Notes under the pieces: generated by a model
Told to the model about the DNA's origin: nothing
What the model saw: the letters and a program-made list of their open reading frames with translations, nothing else
The model's database searches: none
Translations under genes and position numbers: made by a program
DNA from: Azadirachta indica
Taxonomy: Eukaryota > Streptophyta > Magnoliopsida > Sapindales > Meliaceae
NCBI GenBank assembly: GCA_022749755.1
Contig: CM040450.1
Coordinates: 5,694,913-5,758,912, forward strand
Direction: 5' to 3'
Length of the DNA: 64,000 nucleotides
Shown: in pieces, positions 11,996 through 23,480 of the stretch
Numbering within the stretch: position 1 is the stretch's first letter
Layout of the letters: the number at the start of each line of letters is the position of its first letter

Positions 11996-13868
11996 ATATC
12001 AAATTTTGTCATTTAATATAAATTAATAAAATTTATTTGTGTTTGAAGAGAAACTTTTTCTATCCTTGTTTTCCCTTACATACCTTTCTGTCTGTTGTTT
12101 CAATTGGGTCTCTTAGAATTTTAATTTTAATGAAATGCTGATTGAGAAATCGATAACTTGAGGTTTACATTATTTCTATTAACTAAATCAACCCAATTGT
12201 TAGAAAAGCATTAGTTGTTGTGCTCGGAGAGAAACACCTTCTATCTTTATTTTCCCTTATATACCTTTCTCTCCCTTGTTTCAATTGGGTCTTTAAAAAT
12301 TTTAATTTATTGAAATTTTGATTGAGAAGTCAGCAACTCGAGGTTACTTTATTTCTCTTAACTGAATTAGGCCTAATGGTTAAAAAAGCTCTTTTTTTCT
12401 CTGGGCCCGAGCTGCGTGGTTCAAAAAAGAAATAAAAGTCTAACAGAGTGAAAGACCCAAAAAATACGAGACTTAAAAACGTGAGAACTAACAAGAGTCT
12501 CAGTTTCAATATTTAAACAATTTTTATAATTGTTGAAACTTTAACTTTTAGAATTACAATTCTTTTATAGGGTTTTTCCAAATTATCTTAATGATTACAG
12601 GTGACAAATGGGTTGTGCTAAGAAAAATAAACTTATGCAAGTTCTTAGGCTAGGTCGATATAGTAAGCACAGTAAAATAAATAAGTCCAACCTAATCTAC
12701 AGTACAATTACTATGCATGCCATGTTAACCTGGCCAGTTAGAAAGCGGCCCATATAGGTTGTGTAGTGCTATGAACAATGCTTATAAATGGTGAATAGTT
12801 GTACTATATATAATAGATAGTAACTAAGTTATCACTGTTCACAAGCTAAACAATAGCCTCGTAGACTTTTTTTCTCGACCCAGCACAACACAACATAGTC
12901 TATGGGCTTTTTTTTCTCAGCCTAGCACATGAATAGTGTCATGTGTGCTAGCATTGTTCATAGACTAAGCTGTGCCTTGCTTGGGTCCACCCATTTTACC
13001 GTCTCTATTAATGAATACTCATTTGTCATTTCACCTTCAGATAACACTAAGAAAACCCTATAAGGAATCACAGATCCAAAAGTTTTTTTTTAAAAATATT
13101 ACATAATATATGTATAATTTACCAATATTACATTGGAATCTAGTAAAAATCAAGAGTTTTGATCAAATCGAGTTTCGTGCTATTCGAATCTTTACATCCA
13201 ATTTGGGCAATGTTTGTTCTCACGATGGGAGATACGTGTCCTCATAAAAGAGAAAAATCTGTCTACACTCTAATATAATAGATTTCACTTAAAGTAGGTA
13301 AAAAAACCTTACACTTAGTAGGGGTCACACCTAGAGTAGAGAAATAAACCTTGCTTGTTGCTACCAGCAAGGTTTGAAGACTTGACTCCTAATTAAGGAG
13401 TCAAGCCCCTTGACCACTCGAGCTTATGCAATAGTTAAGTTTAAAAGTTTAAAAAAAAAATTCAATTGTTGGAATAGAAGATACTCCTATTAGGTCTCAT
13501 TTTCTTGAGCAACGTAGTCTTTTAGGCTGGTTATTCTGTTAAATTCTTGTTTCATTCCCTAGGTCACGCAGGTAAGTCCTAGTAAAGAAGAGAGCCTTTA
13601 ACCATTGGGTATGACCCACTCAACGAGAAATAGAGTAATTACTGATTTCTTAATCAAAATTTCATAAAAATTAATTATGACCCAGTCAAGGAGACATAGA
13701 GTAATTACTAATTTTTCAATCAAAATTTAATGAAAATTAGAATTTTAAGAGACCAAAGTGAAAGAGAAAAAAAGAAAGATATTTAGTGAAAGGAAAAGAA
13801 AGACAAACGATTTTCTCTCCACATATAAATAAATTTTATTAGTTGATATTAGGTGAGAAATTTGATAT
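11996..13868. mobile_element. long-TIR non-autonomous transposon-like element
   Basis: About 1.87 kb bounded by long inverted repeats. The left arm (about 11,996-12,395) begins ATATCAAATTTTGTC and passes through TAATAAAATTTATTTGTG and GGGTCTCTTAGAATTTTAAT. The reverse complement of the right arm (13,868 to about 13,588) reads ATATCAAATTTCTCACC, then TAATAAAATTTATTTATATG, then GGTCTCTTAAAATTCTAAT. Each arm contains an internal tandem duplication: a period of about 181 bp near 12,060/12,241 on the left and about 66 bp near 13,610/13,676 on the right. The interior has no transposase ORF. Long TIRs with subrepeats suggest a Mutator-like or foldback class, but no clear target-site duplication was seen. 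Confidence 0.65.
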
Positions 13869-14857
13869 ATACATGTATGTGTATATGTGTATACATACAA
13901 AGACACATAAAGAGTAAAATAATATTTAAATAATGTTATTTTTAAAGTAAAATATATATATGAATAATACTTAACTAAAAAATTTTATAATTCATTTATT
14001 TTGTCTCATCAAATAGTTAACTTTATATTTTAATATGTTGTTGTATGTAGATAATATTATAATATGACAATGATATTTTTGTTTAGTATATAAATAAATA
14101 AATACAAAAATGTGAAAATTAAGTAGGGATAGAAAAACAACTACAGGCAGAAAAAATAAACACCACCTAACTCATTTTTTATTGGATGTAGAATATAATA
14201 ATCTCAACATCGAATCGCATAATGCTCCAACCATGTCTAATTTATCAAAAATAATGATTATTCCTTACTAATAATATTTATTTAGTAAAAAATAATTATT
14301 ATCTTTAAAATTCTATAAAATATAATGTTGTTTATAAAAATATAAGTATTTCAATTGATATGAAAATATAATTGACAAATATATTTCACAAATGAATAAC
14401 ACAATTTTTTATTTATCAAAGTTATGCCAAAAAGTAAAATGCATCACATAATTATCAAGTGAATTTGACACAAAAATTAAGTGTCACTATTCATCTGTCA
14501 AGATAACCCAACTTTTTTGTAGTGATGATAGATACCTTACTTGCATTGTTCACTAATTTTTTGAGAAACTTGCATCTAACATGACAATCTCTTATTAAAG
14601 TGTATGGTCCATTTTAATATCACTTATCTCGAGATAAACGTTTACTATCAAATCAAAAGACTAACCTATTAAGACATGTTACCTATTCACCTTTTTAAAT
14701 TGAAAAATAGCCCATTTTCTATTCGATATGCCCACATCATATAAATATGATCCTTAAAGTTTAAATATATGGATGATATGTATTATTCTAAACATACATT
14801 AAATAATAGGGATTTGTTTATGTAATATATAATAACAATTCATTAAAAGGAAATTGA

Positions 14858-16278
14858 TTAATGTCCTCTTTAAGTATGAAAATGACAAATATCTCATTGA
14901 ACTTTTAAGAGAAACCAATTCTCTCATGAAGTATGGGAAAATAATAGATACTTGCTTCATTTTTACTTCTGTTAATTGATCTATTAAATTATTATCATTT
15001 TTATCTCTAAACTTTAACAAACTAACAAAATAAGATATATTTTTTTAATTATAACAATTTAACTCCTTTTTTTAAAAAAATAAAACGTTAAAATAAAAAT
15101 TTCTTTCTCAATTTAGCATTTTGATAAAAAAAATTTAGAAAAAATAATAATAATATTAAAAAAAAAATTCTAATAATGAATTAGATCAAACGCATATACT
15201 AAAATATTTCTAACTCTCTTTTTTTAACTTTCTTAATAATACTTTGATGTTTAATTATAAAAAAATAAATTAAAAAAATTCTAAACAATTTATGTTTATA
15301 TATAATAATATCAATTTAACATAATTTTTAAATTCATAATTTTTTCTTAAGAAAATTATTAAAAATATAATAAATAAAAATTTAAAAAATACATACATAA
15401 TATAAATATTATAAATAAAAATAATCAAAATTCTCTTCTTTTCCATATTTTTAATTAAAATTAAATTAAATTATTATTAAATATATATGATATATCTAAT
15501 TAATAATTCTATTAATATATGACATCATATTTAATTCATATAACTCTTTTCTTTTCTTGAAATATTTAAAAGAAAATTTTTTAAATAAGAAGAGAGTAAT
15601 AAATTACAATACATGAATTATATTTGGTACCATATGTTAATAAAATTAATAATTAGATATAATTTATATTTTTTATTAAAAATATTATTTAATTCTAATT
15701 AACAACATAAAAAAAGAAAATTTTATTGATTTTAATTTGTAATAAATATAATATATATTTTTTTATATTTTTTTATTTATATTAAATATGAGCTCTATAT
15801 TTTTCTTAATATAATGAATTTAATATAATTTTTTAAAAAAATTATATGTAAGAAATAAAATACTAAAAATGTTTCATTTAAAATTGTTTTATATTGCAAA
15901 TTATATTATTATTAAGAAAGAAAAAGAAGATGGTTAAGATTATTTTAACATGAGGTCGAACCAATTTATTGTTAGAATTTTTTAATAATAGTATTTTGTA
16001 TTCTAAATTTTTAATTGAAATAATCAATTAACAGATAAATTTTTAATTTTAATATTTTAATTTTTTTTACAAAATAGGGACTAAATTGTTATAAAACTAT
16101 ATCTTATTTTATTTTTTTTTTTTTGTATAATTTAAGAATAAAATGAATAATAATTTAACAAGTCAACTTATGGAAGTAAAAATTAAGTAGTATATGTCAT
16201 TTTCTCACAATTTAGAGTATTTGTTTTTCTCAAATTTTATTTGTCTTTTCTTTCATACATTAAGGGATATTTGCTTAA
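14858..16278. mobile_element. foldback element inserted in copy A
   Basis: About 1.42 kb, extremely AT-rich, with arms of roughly 400 bp or more. The left arm contains TTAATGTCCTCTTTAAGTATG and later CATTTTTACTTCTGTTAATTG. The reverse complement of the right arm contains TTAAGCAAATATCCCTTAATG and TAATTTTTACTTCCATAAGTTG in the same order. A further inner match (AAAATTCTAATAATGAATTAG with AAAATTCTAACAATAAATTGG) shows that pairing continues inward. No ORF of substance. Duplication copy B has no such segment between the equivalent flanks (about 19,320-19,337), so this is either an insertion into copy A or a loss from copy B. Confidence 0.6.
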
Positions 16279-17002
16279 TTTTTATTAATTCAATTAAATT
16301 TTAATAAGAAATACAAAATTGTAAAAAAGACATTAAACATGTTAATCGAAAAAGATTAATTTGTAATTTGACCTATGATATATATTTCAAAAAAAGTTAA
16401 TATAATGGTACTTTATTTTTTTTTACCTATGATATGATGGAATTATTTTTTATAGAGAGTGCTATAAAAATGACTATATTCGATAGAGTATTCTTATCAT
16501 TGCATTAAATTTTTTATTTAGCATATGAAAATCCGAAAAGAAAACAACCAGAGGGATTTAGAATCTCATCATTTTTAAATTTTTATATTTTAATTTTGCT
16601 AAAAATATCATTATAATTTTGTTGTATTTATTTGCATATGTATGCAAACATAGAAATTAATTAACCGAAAAAACTATAATGAAATCATTTTCTATGTATG
16701 CAATTAATTGCATGCCAATACAAGAAAATTTGAGAAAAGGAAAAAGAAAGTAAAGAAAGATCCAAAGACCAACAGAAAATGTATGAATTATATATTAATT
16801 GTGTATGAATTGGACCTTACAGTTTGGGTAATATAAAATTTTAAAATGAATGATTGAGGAATGTTGTTTTTATTAGGTTTCCTTTATCTTTTAATTAGTT
16901 CATTTATTTCAGTTGTTATTTTGTCTCTTGTAATTAAAAATAATATTATCAAAAGTAATTGGAATTAATTAGTTGAAGGATTTGGATTTGGATTCTTATT
17001 TA

Positions 17003-17058
17003 TAATAATAATAATAATAATAAATAATAATAATAATATAATAATAATAATGAATAAT
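17003..17058 (+). repeat. AAT-rich microsatellite
   Basis: An interrupted run of ATA/AAT trinucleotides within duplication copy A. Copy B has a much shorter version near 20,045-20,065. Confidence 0.8.
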
Positions 17059-18489
17059 GATAATAATGATAATAATAACAAAATTGAAATTATTTATCTT
17101 ATGAATGATCCAAACAAATTAAAATAAAACAATCAAGAAGAAAGAATTAATTGGGGTTTTAGGATCCAATACATTTTGAAAAGAGACAAACGAGCAACAT
17201 GCAACAAAAGAGAAGAATTAGGGTATTAGAATTTTGTACAAAATTTAGTAATTACAATGCAAAAATTAACATATTAAATTGTTTGGCCATATTTATAGAA
17301 TATGAGATTAACTACAATATATAGACATTTATAGTTATATACACCTTTTTTATTTAATTCTTGTGTTACATAATTTAATTTGTGTTACTGTTTCATTTTT
17401 TATATAACATCTGTCAAAATCTGCGTTACAAAAAAAATGATGTAAAAGTATATCAATTATATTATTATAATGTAACCATTTCCATAAAATGCAACATCAT
17501 TTATATCATTTTCTTTTTAACTATTTATAGTGAATTAATAATAAGTTGTTTGAGAATACCTAGTACATGCCAATAATAGTAACAATGGATGATTAATGGG
17601 GATATTATGCTTTATCTCTTAACTTTTAAAAAAAAAAAAAATATTTTACTAATTTTGTGACATATATTAAATACCCTTTGATTTGTTAAGAAATATGAAG
17701 ATATCCTGACATAACTGTTCTTAATGTAAATAGAATATTTTATCCTTCATTTTTTAAAAAATATATGAAATGATCTCATTATCCTTAATTTTATTTAATT
17801 TGTAATAACCAATATAAATTTATTATAATGTTTAAATTTGAAAGAAAAAAATTAAAGTTGCAAATTTGTTGTCATTGTTTTTTATAATATTAATTATACA
17901 TAATTTTTGAAATAGACCATTTTATTTTTTAAAATTAAAATTTTGAAATCAAAATAGTGTAAATTTTTAAATATGACAATTTAATAATACTGTGCATAAT
18001 TTTCAAACTTGGCTAAAGTAATATTATGTTAATTTCGATAAAAAGATGGGTACTTTGGATTGTTATATTTACATAATTATCTTTAAAAGGTTTCTAAAAT
18101 ATAAATGTATTTTCTAATACATAACACAATCAAATGTGATTTTATAAAAACTTTAAATACGGCTATCGTGGAGTGTTTGCCATCAAACTTAAATACTAGT
18201 ACATTAGGAGGGATTGATTATTCATCTTATAAGGGTAAGATCAAGTAATCAACCCATTTTTTTATGTAATATGAGATGTGAATTTTTTATTCAACAAATG
18301 TACTTGGTTAAATTTAAGATATTATTATAAGGAAGAGGACAAAGAATGAGAAAAAATTAATTACAATATTGTTAATAGGTTGGAGACATATATATATATA
18401 TATATATAACATATATATATATATATATATATGCACTCAAAATAAAAAAATAGTTAGAATAATATTATTTTTAAAATACAATAAATAGA

Positions 18490-19040
18490 AAAAGTATATA
18501 AGTAGAAAAATAGAATAAAATAGCTGGGGATGGAAAGCCTATTCCTCGCATATAGATTCTTCATTCTCACCCATTAAATTTATTAAAACTTAAAGTGGGG
18601 AATATAGATGAAAATGAAAGATATGATGGAGAAATGGAAAAACCTCCCACTCATACCCTACCCTACCTCATTGTTATCTCTGTATGAGATATGAAATCTC
18701 ATATATCCAATAAAGTTAAGACTAACCCATTTTCTATTCGAACCTAGAAGATAGAAAAAATATAATATTAAAAATATAATAAATAAAAAAATATATAAAT
18801 ACAAAAAAAGAAAATTTAGTTGGAAATGAAAATTTAGTCCTTGCATAAAGATTCTTTGTTCCCACCTATTAAATTTATTGAAACATAAGATGAGGAATAG
18901 GTATTAAAATGAAAGACAAGGTGGAGAAACAAAAAAATATTCCACTTATATGCCACCTCGCTCCATTGTTATCTCTTTATGAGATATGAAATTTCATGTA
19001 TCCAGTAGAGACAAGAATAACTCATTTTCTATTTGATCTA
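18490..19040 (+). repeat. local tandem duplication, about 295-bp period
   Basis: Two diverged tandem units, about 18,490-18,745 and 18,785-19,040. Shared landmarks are AGATTCTT followed by CACC(C/T)ATTAAATTTATT, and GTTATCTCT(G/T)TATGAGATATG. The left end follows a (TA)n tract at about 18,388-18,432. Non-coding. Confidence 0.65.
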
Positions 19041-20216
19041 AAACATGATATTCTTAACACTCCATCACGTGATGACCTCTCGAATTGTCCAATAATTTGG
19101 AGGAACTTGCATCTAATATGATAGTCTTATACTGATGTGTATGGTTTATTCTGATACCACTCATCATGAGATAAATGTTTACTATCAAATTAAAAGACTA
19201 ACCTATTAAAACATATTACTTGTCCCTCTTATAAATTTAAAAATAATTTATTTTCTATTCAACGTGCCCACATGACATCAATATATTCTTTAAAGTTTTA
19301 TTTATATTGATGACACGTTATTTGAATAAAAAAATATTAAACATGTTAATTGAAAAAGATTGATTTGTAATCCTCATAGTATTAGCCATCATAATTATAT
19401 ATATCTTCATAAATTGTTAATATATTATTACATTATTTTTTTGACCTATGATGCGATGGAATCATTTTTGAAAAATAATGCTACAACAACGATTATTTTT
19501 CTATGAATTATTGACATCATTGCATTATGTTTTTTATTTATAATTAGCATATGAAAATTTGATAACCAAACAAACAAAGATATAAGAACATATTTAAATT
19601 ATTTGTTTCCTTTACAATGTTATAATTTTTAAATATTTATATTTTAATTTTTCTAACAATATCATTGTGATTATGTTGTATTTATTTGCATATGTATGCA
19701 AATATAGCAAATTGATTAACTAGAAAATTGTAATGAAATCATTATTTATGTGTATGCAATTGCATGCCCAATACAAGAAAATTTGAGGAAAAAAAAAAAC
19801 AAAGTAAAGAAAGATTCAAATTAAGACCAAAAAAATATATGAATTGGTCCCTACAGTTTGCATAATATAAAATTTTAAAAAGCATCGTAATATTTGTTTT
19901 TAATTAGGTTTCCTTTCTCGGTCTTTTAATTCATTTATGTCAGTTGTTACTTTGTCTCTTGCAATTAAAAATATTATCATGAAAGTAGTTGGGATAGTTG
20001 GGATTAATTAGTTAATTTAAAGGATTTGGATTCGGACTGCTAACTAATAATAATGATGATAATGAAATTGAATTTATTACGTAAATTATCCAATTAAACT
20101 AAAATAAGAAAAGCAAGAAGAAAGAATTGGGGTTTTAGGATCCAATAACTATTGAAATGAGACAAACAAGTAACAAAAGACAAAATTAGGTTGTTGGAAT
20201 TTTATATAAGATTTAG

Positions 20217-21262
20217 GTAGTGTTTGTTTTTTTTGCCTCAAGTCTAAATATGAATGAAATTTAAATTTGACTGAAATTTGAATCTAATTGATATAATTGT
20301 TAACATAATTAATTTAGAATGTATGTTTTTATACAAATAAAAAAAATTTGAAACTGATATATTGATATATATATATATATGAATGAAATTTAAATCTAAT
20401 TGATATAATTGTTAACATAATTAATTGATTATGTTGACAAAATAGTGGTAAATTGAATAATTTTTAATAAATTATTAATAATATGTATGTTATTTTTTCA
20501 TATGATATATGACTTTACTTTGTCTTATGAGTAAGAAAAAATATGAATTAATAATTTAAATGATATAAAAAATTAATGATTAAATAAATAAATAATATAA
20601 ATTATGTCAAAATATTGTTCGAAGTACACAAAAATATAGAGATGATAAAAAACAAAAGTATTAGATAAGATTTAAAATTTAAGTGTTAGAAAATAAAGTA
20701 ATAAATTGAGGATATTATTAACAAACAAAATATTTAATTTATTTATACATTTGATTATTTTGACTAATGGTCTGTTTGTTTCTTTTAAAACTTAAGTTTG
20801 AATAATTTTATTCAAATATTTAAGAGATGTTTGTTTTTTAATTTATATATGAAAACTTGTTGAAAATGTCTAAATATAATTAAATTAAAAAATTTTTAAT
20901 TTAAATCTGAATAACCAAATGTCTGAATGAGTAAAATATTCTATTTGTTAATAATACCCTTAATTTATCACTTAATATTTATATATATCAACAACTTAAT
21001 ATATTAGTTTCATATTTTTTAGGGTGTATATGTTAACGTGTTAGTTTCAAATTTTCTTATTTTTATAAAAATAAATAACTTAACATTATGTTCAAATGTT
21101 TAAGAAAACAAAATAAATATATCAATCAAATTTATATTTTAGTTATATTTAGAATTAAGATAAAAAAATAAATATTGCTTAAGTTAAAATTTTTAATTTA
21201 ATTACAGGCACATATAAACAATTTTATTTAAATTTCAATCAAAAAAATTAGAAAAACACCGT
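20217..21262. mobile_element. copy-B-specific insertion, possible DNA transposon remnant
   Basis: Aligning the two duplication copies shows about 1.05 kb in copy B between GATTTAG (20,216) and TAATTAGAATGC (about 21,266). The corresponding copy A sequence is continuous at about 17,245. The insert begins GTAGTGTTTGTTTTTTTTG, and the reverse complement of its end reads ACGGTGTTTTTCTAATTTTT, giving weakly similar inverted termini. An internal repeat (ATCTAATTGATATAATTG) occurs at about 20,282 and 20,395. There is no transposase ORF, so the class is not determined. Confidence 0.45.
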
Positions 21263-21620
21263 CGTAATTAGAATGCAAAAGTTAACATATTAAATTATTT
21301 TACCATACTTCCAGAATTTGAGATTAATTAGAAAATGTATATATATAAATATATATATACTTTTTTTTTTAATTCTTGGATTACATTTAATTTTGTGTTA
21401 ATGTTTCAAATTTTATGCAATATATATTTAAAACTGTATTATCTAAAAAAAATTGAATATAACAATGCATCTATTATAGAGTAGCCAATTCCATAAAATG
21501 TGACATCATTTATATCATTCTCTTTTTAACTATTTATAAGACAATCGTGAGTTAGTACTAAGTTGTTTGAAAATATTTAGAACATAAATGCCAATGATAA
21601 CAATAATAGATGATTAAAGG

Positions 21621-23120
21621 TACATTTGAAATTGGGTGGAGTTATTTTGTTATTTAAAATAAGATACAAGTTTTCATGAAATGATATTATTTAACAATAA
21701 TAGTAAAGATTTGAAGTTAAGAAATAAGATTTAATGTTGTCAACTATTGACCTCTGTTGTCTCTAACATTGAATAAAATTAATATTTAGATCTTAATATT
21801 TTAATTTTAAAAAATTTAATAATATATTTTGATCTTTTATTTTATAATATTACAAAAAGAAGTCTACGCTTTTCTCGACTTTAAGTGGGGGTATACATTT
21901 TTTAGTATTATATTATAAATTTATTATTATTTTATATCAAAATTTTATTAAAAGAGTTTAGATATGGCAATTATTATATACTATAAATGATGATAGTTAC
22001 CCTTCAGTTAGGAGAATTTTTGTCTACACTATAAAATATAGTAGGAGTCCAAACTACAAATATGGTAGGATATTCACAATGTTATCACTATTGGCAGTAG
22101 GATTTAATTAAAGGATCTAAACAATCACTCAAGTGATTCTATCAAATTTATTTATGTATTTTTAAGAGTATTTTCAATCAACTACTTTACATTAAGTAAT
22201 ATTTCTTTTTAATACAACATGTATTAACACATTACATTACAATTTATAAATATACTATTTATCTCAGTTAACTATTTTTTCATTAATTTCATCAATTAAT
22301 AGAAGAAAACTGACAGAATTAACCAAAAAAAAATAATAATTAGTTGAGATAAACAGAATGTTTATGATTGCTATGTAATGTATCAATATATATTATATCG
22401 TAATAAAATATTGTCTAAAGTGATATCAATAACTAAAATTATCTTTATTATTTTTAAAAATTTTGTCTTGAAAATAAGTTATCTTGAAAAATAAATTAAA
22501 AAAATAAAATATGAATCAATATTAATCTAGAGTTTTATATTTATTAGATTCGTTCAATTAATTAAATTTTTTTAAAATAAAAAAAACATATGTAGAATTT
22601 AATTTGAATGAAAAATGAGGGTGAATTAATTCTGAATAAGTGTACAGAGCTGTAAATAAGAACGTGTAGTCTTGTCGAGTCACCATCAACCAATTCACTC
22701 TTAAATGACTCCTCTCTCTCACCCACCAACTTTCCACATTCCATTATTCTCCTTTCCTCTTCTTCTTCATTTTCTTTTTTTTTTTTTTTCCCTCATTTAT
22801 ATATATATATATATATTAAATGACTCAGATGTAAGTCAAAATTAATAATAATAATGATAGTAAAATAATAATAAATTACTCTTTTATTTATCTCATGCAG
22901 TAAAATCACGCGCCGAAAAGCAAAAAGTTCTATAATTTTATTCCTATATTTATGGGTTATTAACAAATAGATACCTAAATATTAGTACAACAAGAAAAAT
23001 GAAATAATTTCATTATTTATAACAAATAGCTCCTTAAAAAATAGGACTTATTTGTTAAAACTTATAACATATGTATTGTTTTGTTATTTTATAAAATATT
23101 AGGGACTTATCTGTTGTTAT
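21621..23120. other. AT-rich spacer, no gene seen
   Basis: No credible coding exon. A T-tract and (TA)n run lie at about 22,770-22,817. Confidence 0.5.
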
Positions 23121-23480
23121 CCGTTATATTAATTTATAAATTTGTCGAGGAAGGGAAGGAGGAAACAAATAACAGCAAACCTTGTTCCTTCTTATCGCGT
23201 CCCATCTCTTCCTCTAGACCCACCACCACTACTCGTCTCTCCTTGTTCGTTCCTCCATTTTCATTTCATCAAAACACTCTCTTTCTCTCTCTACGCACTT
23301 AACATGAAACCCAATAGCCTGCCTTTCTTCTTCTTAGCTTCTGCCGGCTAATCATTCTTACTCCTTTATAACCCAACCAACTGCACCACCATTCATATTC
23401 TCACACTACCACCTTTCTCTTTTTTTCTTCGTTTGTTAGCAACAGAGACTGGAGTTTCTGATATCTAAAAGATATCAGCA
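23121..23480 (+). promoter_or_regulatory. AP2 copy 2 leader
   Basis: A pyrimidine-rich stretch upstream of the second AP2 start. It shares the GTCCCATCTCT plus CCACCACC block and the CTTAGCTTC...CATTCTTAC segment with the leader of copy 1. It probably includes the 5' UTR; the transcription start cannot be fixed by eye. Confidence 0.45.

Larger units (their letters stand above)
11690..17600. repeat. segmental direct duplication, copy A
   Basis: This block is collinear with 17,990-21,620 in the same orientation, at diverged but obvious similarity. Matching stretches are about 11,700-11,890 with 18,003-18,188; 14,560-14,780 with 19,090-19,320; 16,336-16,380 with 19,337-19,380; 16,620-16,740 with 19,670-19,790; 17,100-17,240 with 20,080-20,210; and 17,470-17,600 with 21,480-21,620. 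Shared landmarks include TTTGCATATGTATGCAAA and GGGGTTTTAGGATCCAATA. Copy A is longer because it contains two inverted-repeat elements not found at the same places in copy B. No protein-coding gene is visible. Confidence 0.7.
17990..21620. repeat. segmental direct duplication, copy B
   Basis: Partner of the 11,690-17,600 block. The ends align at TTGGCTAAAGTAATA (about 18,010) and at the conserved CATTTATATCATT segment (about 21,500). It lacks the two long inverted-repeat elements of copy A. It has its own local duplication near 18.5-19.0 kb and an insertion near 20.2-21.26 kb. No gene was seen. Confidence 0.7.
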
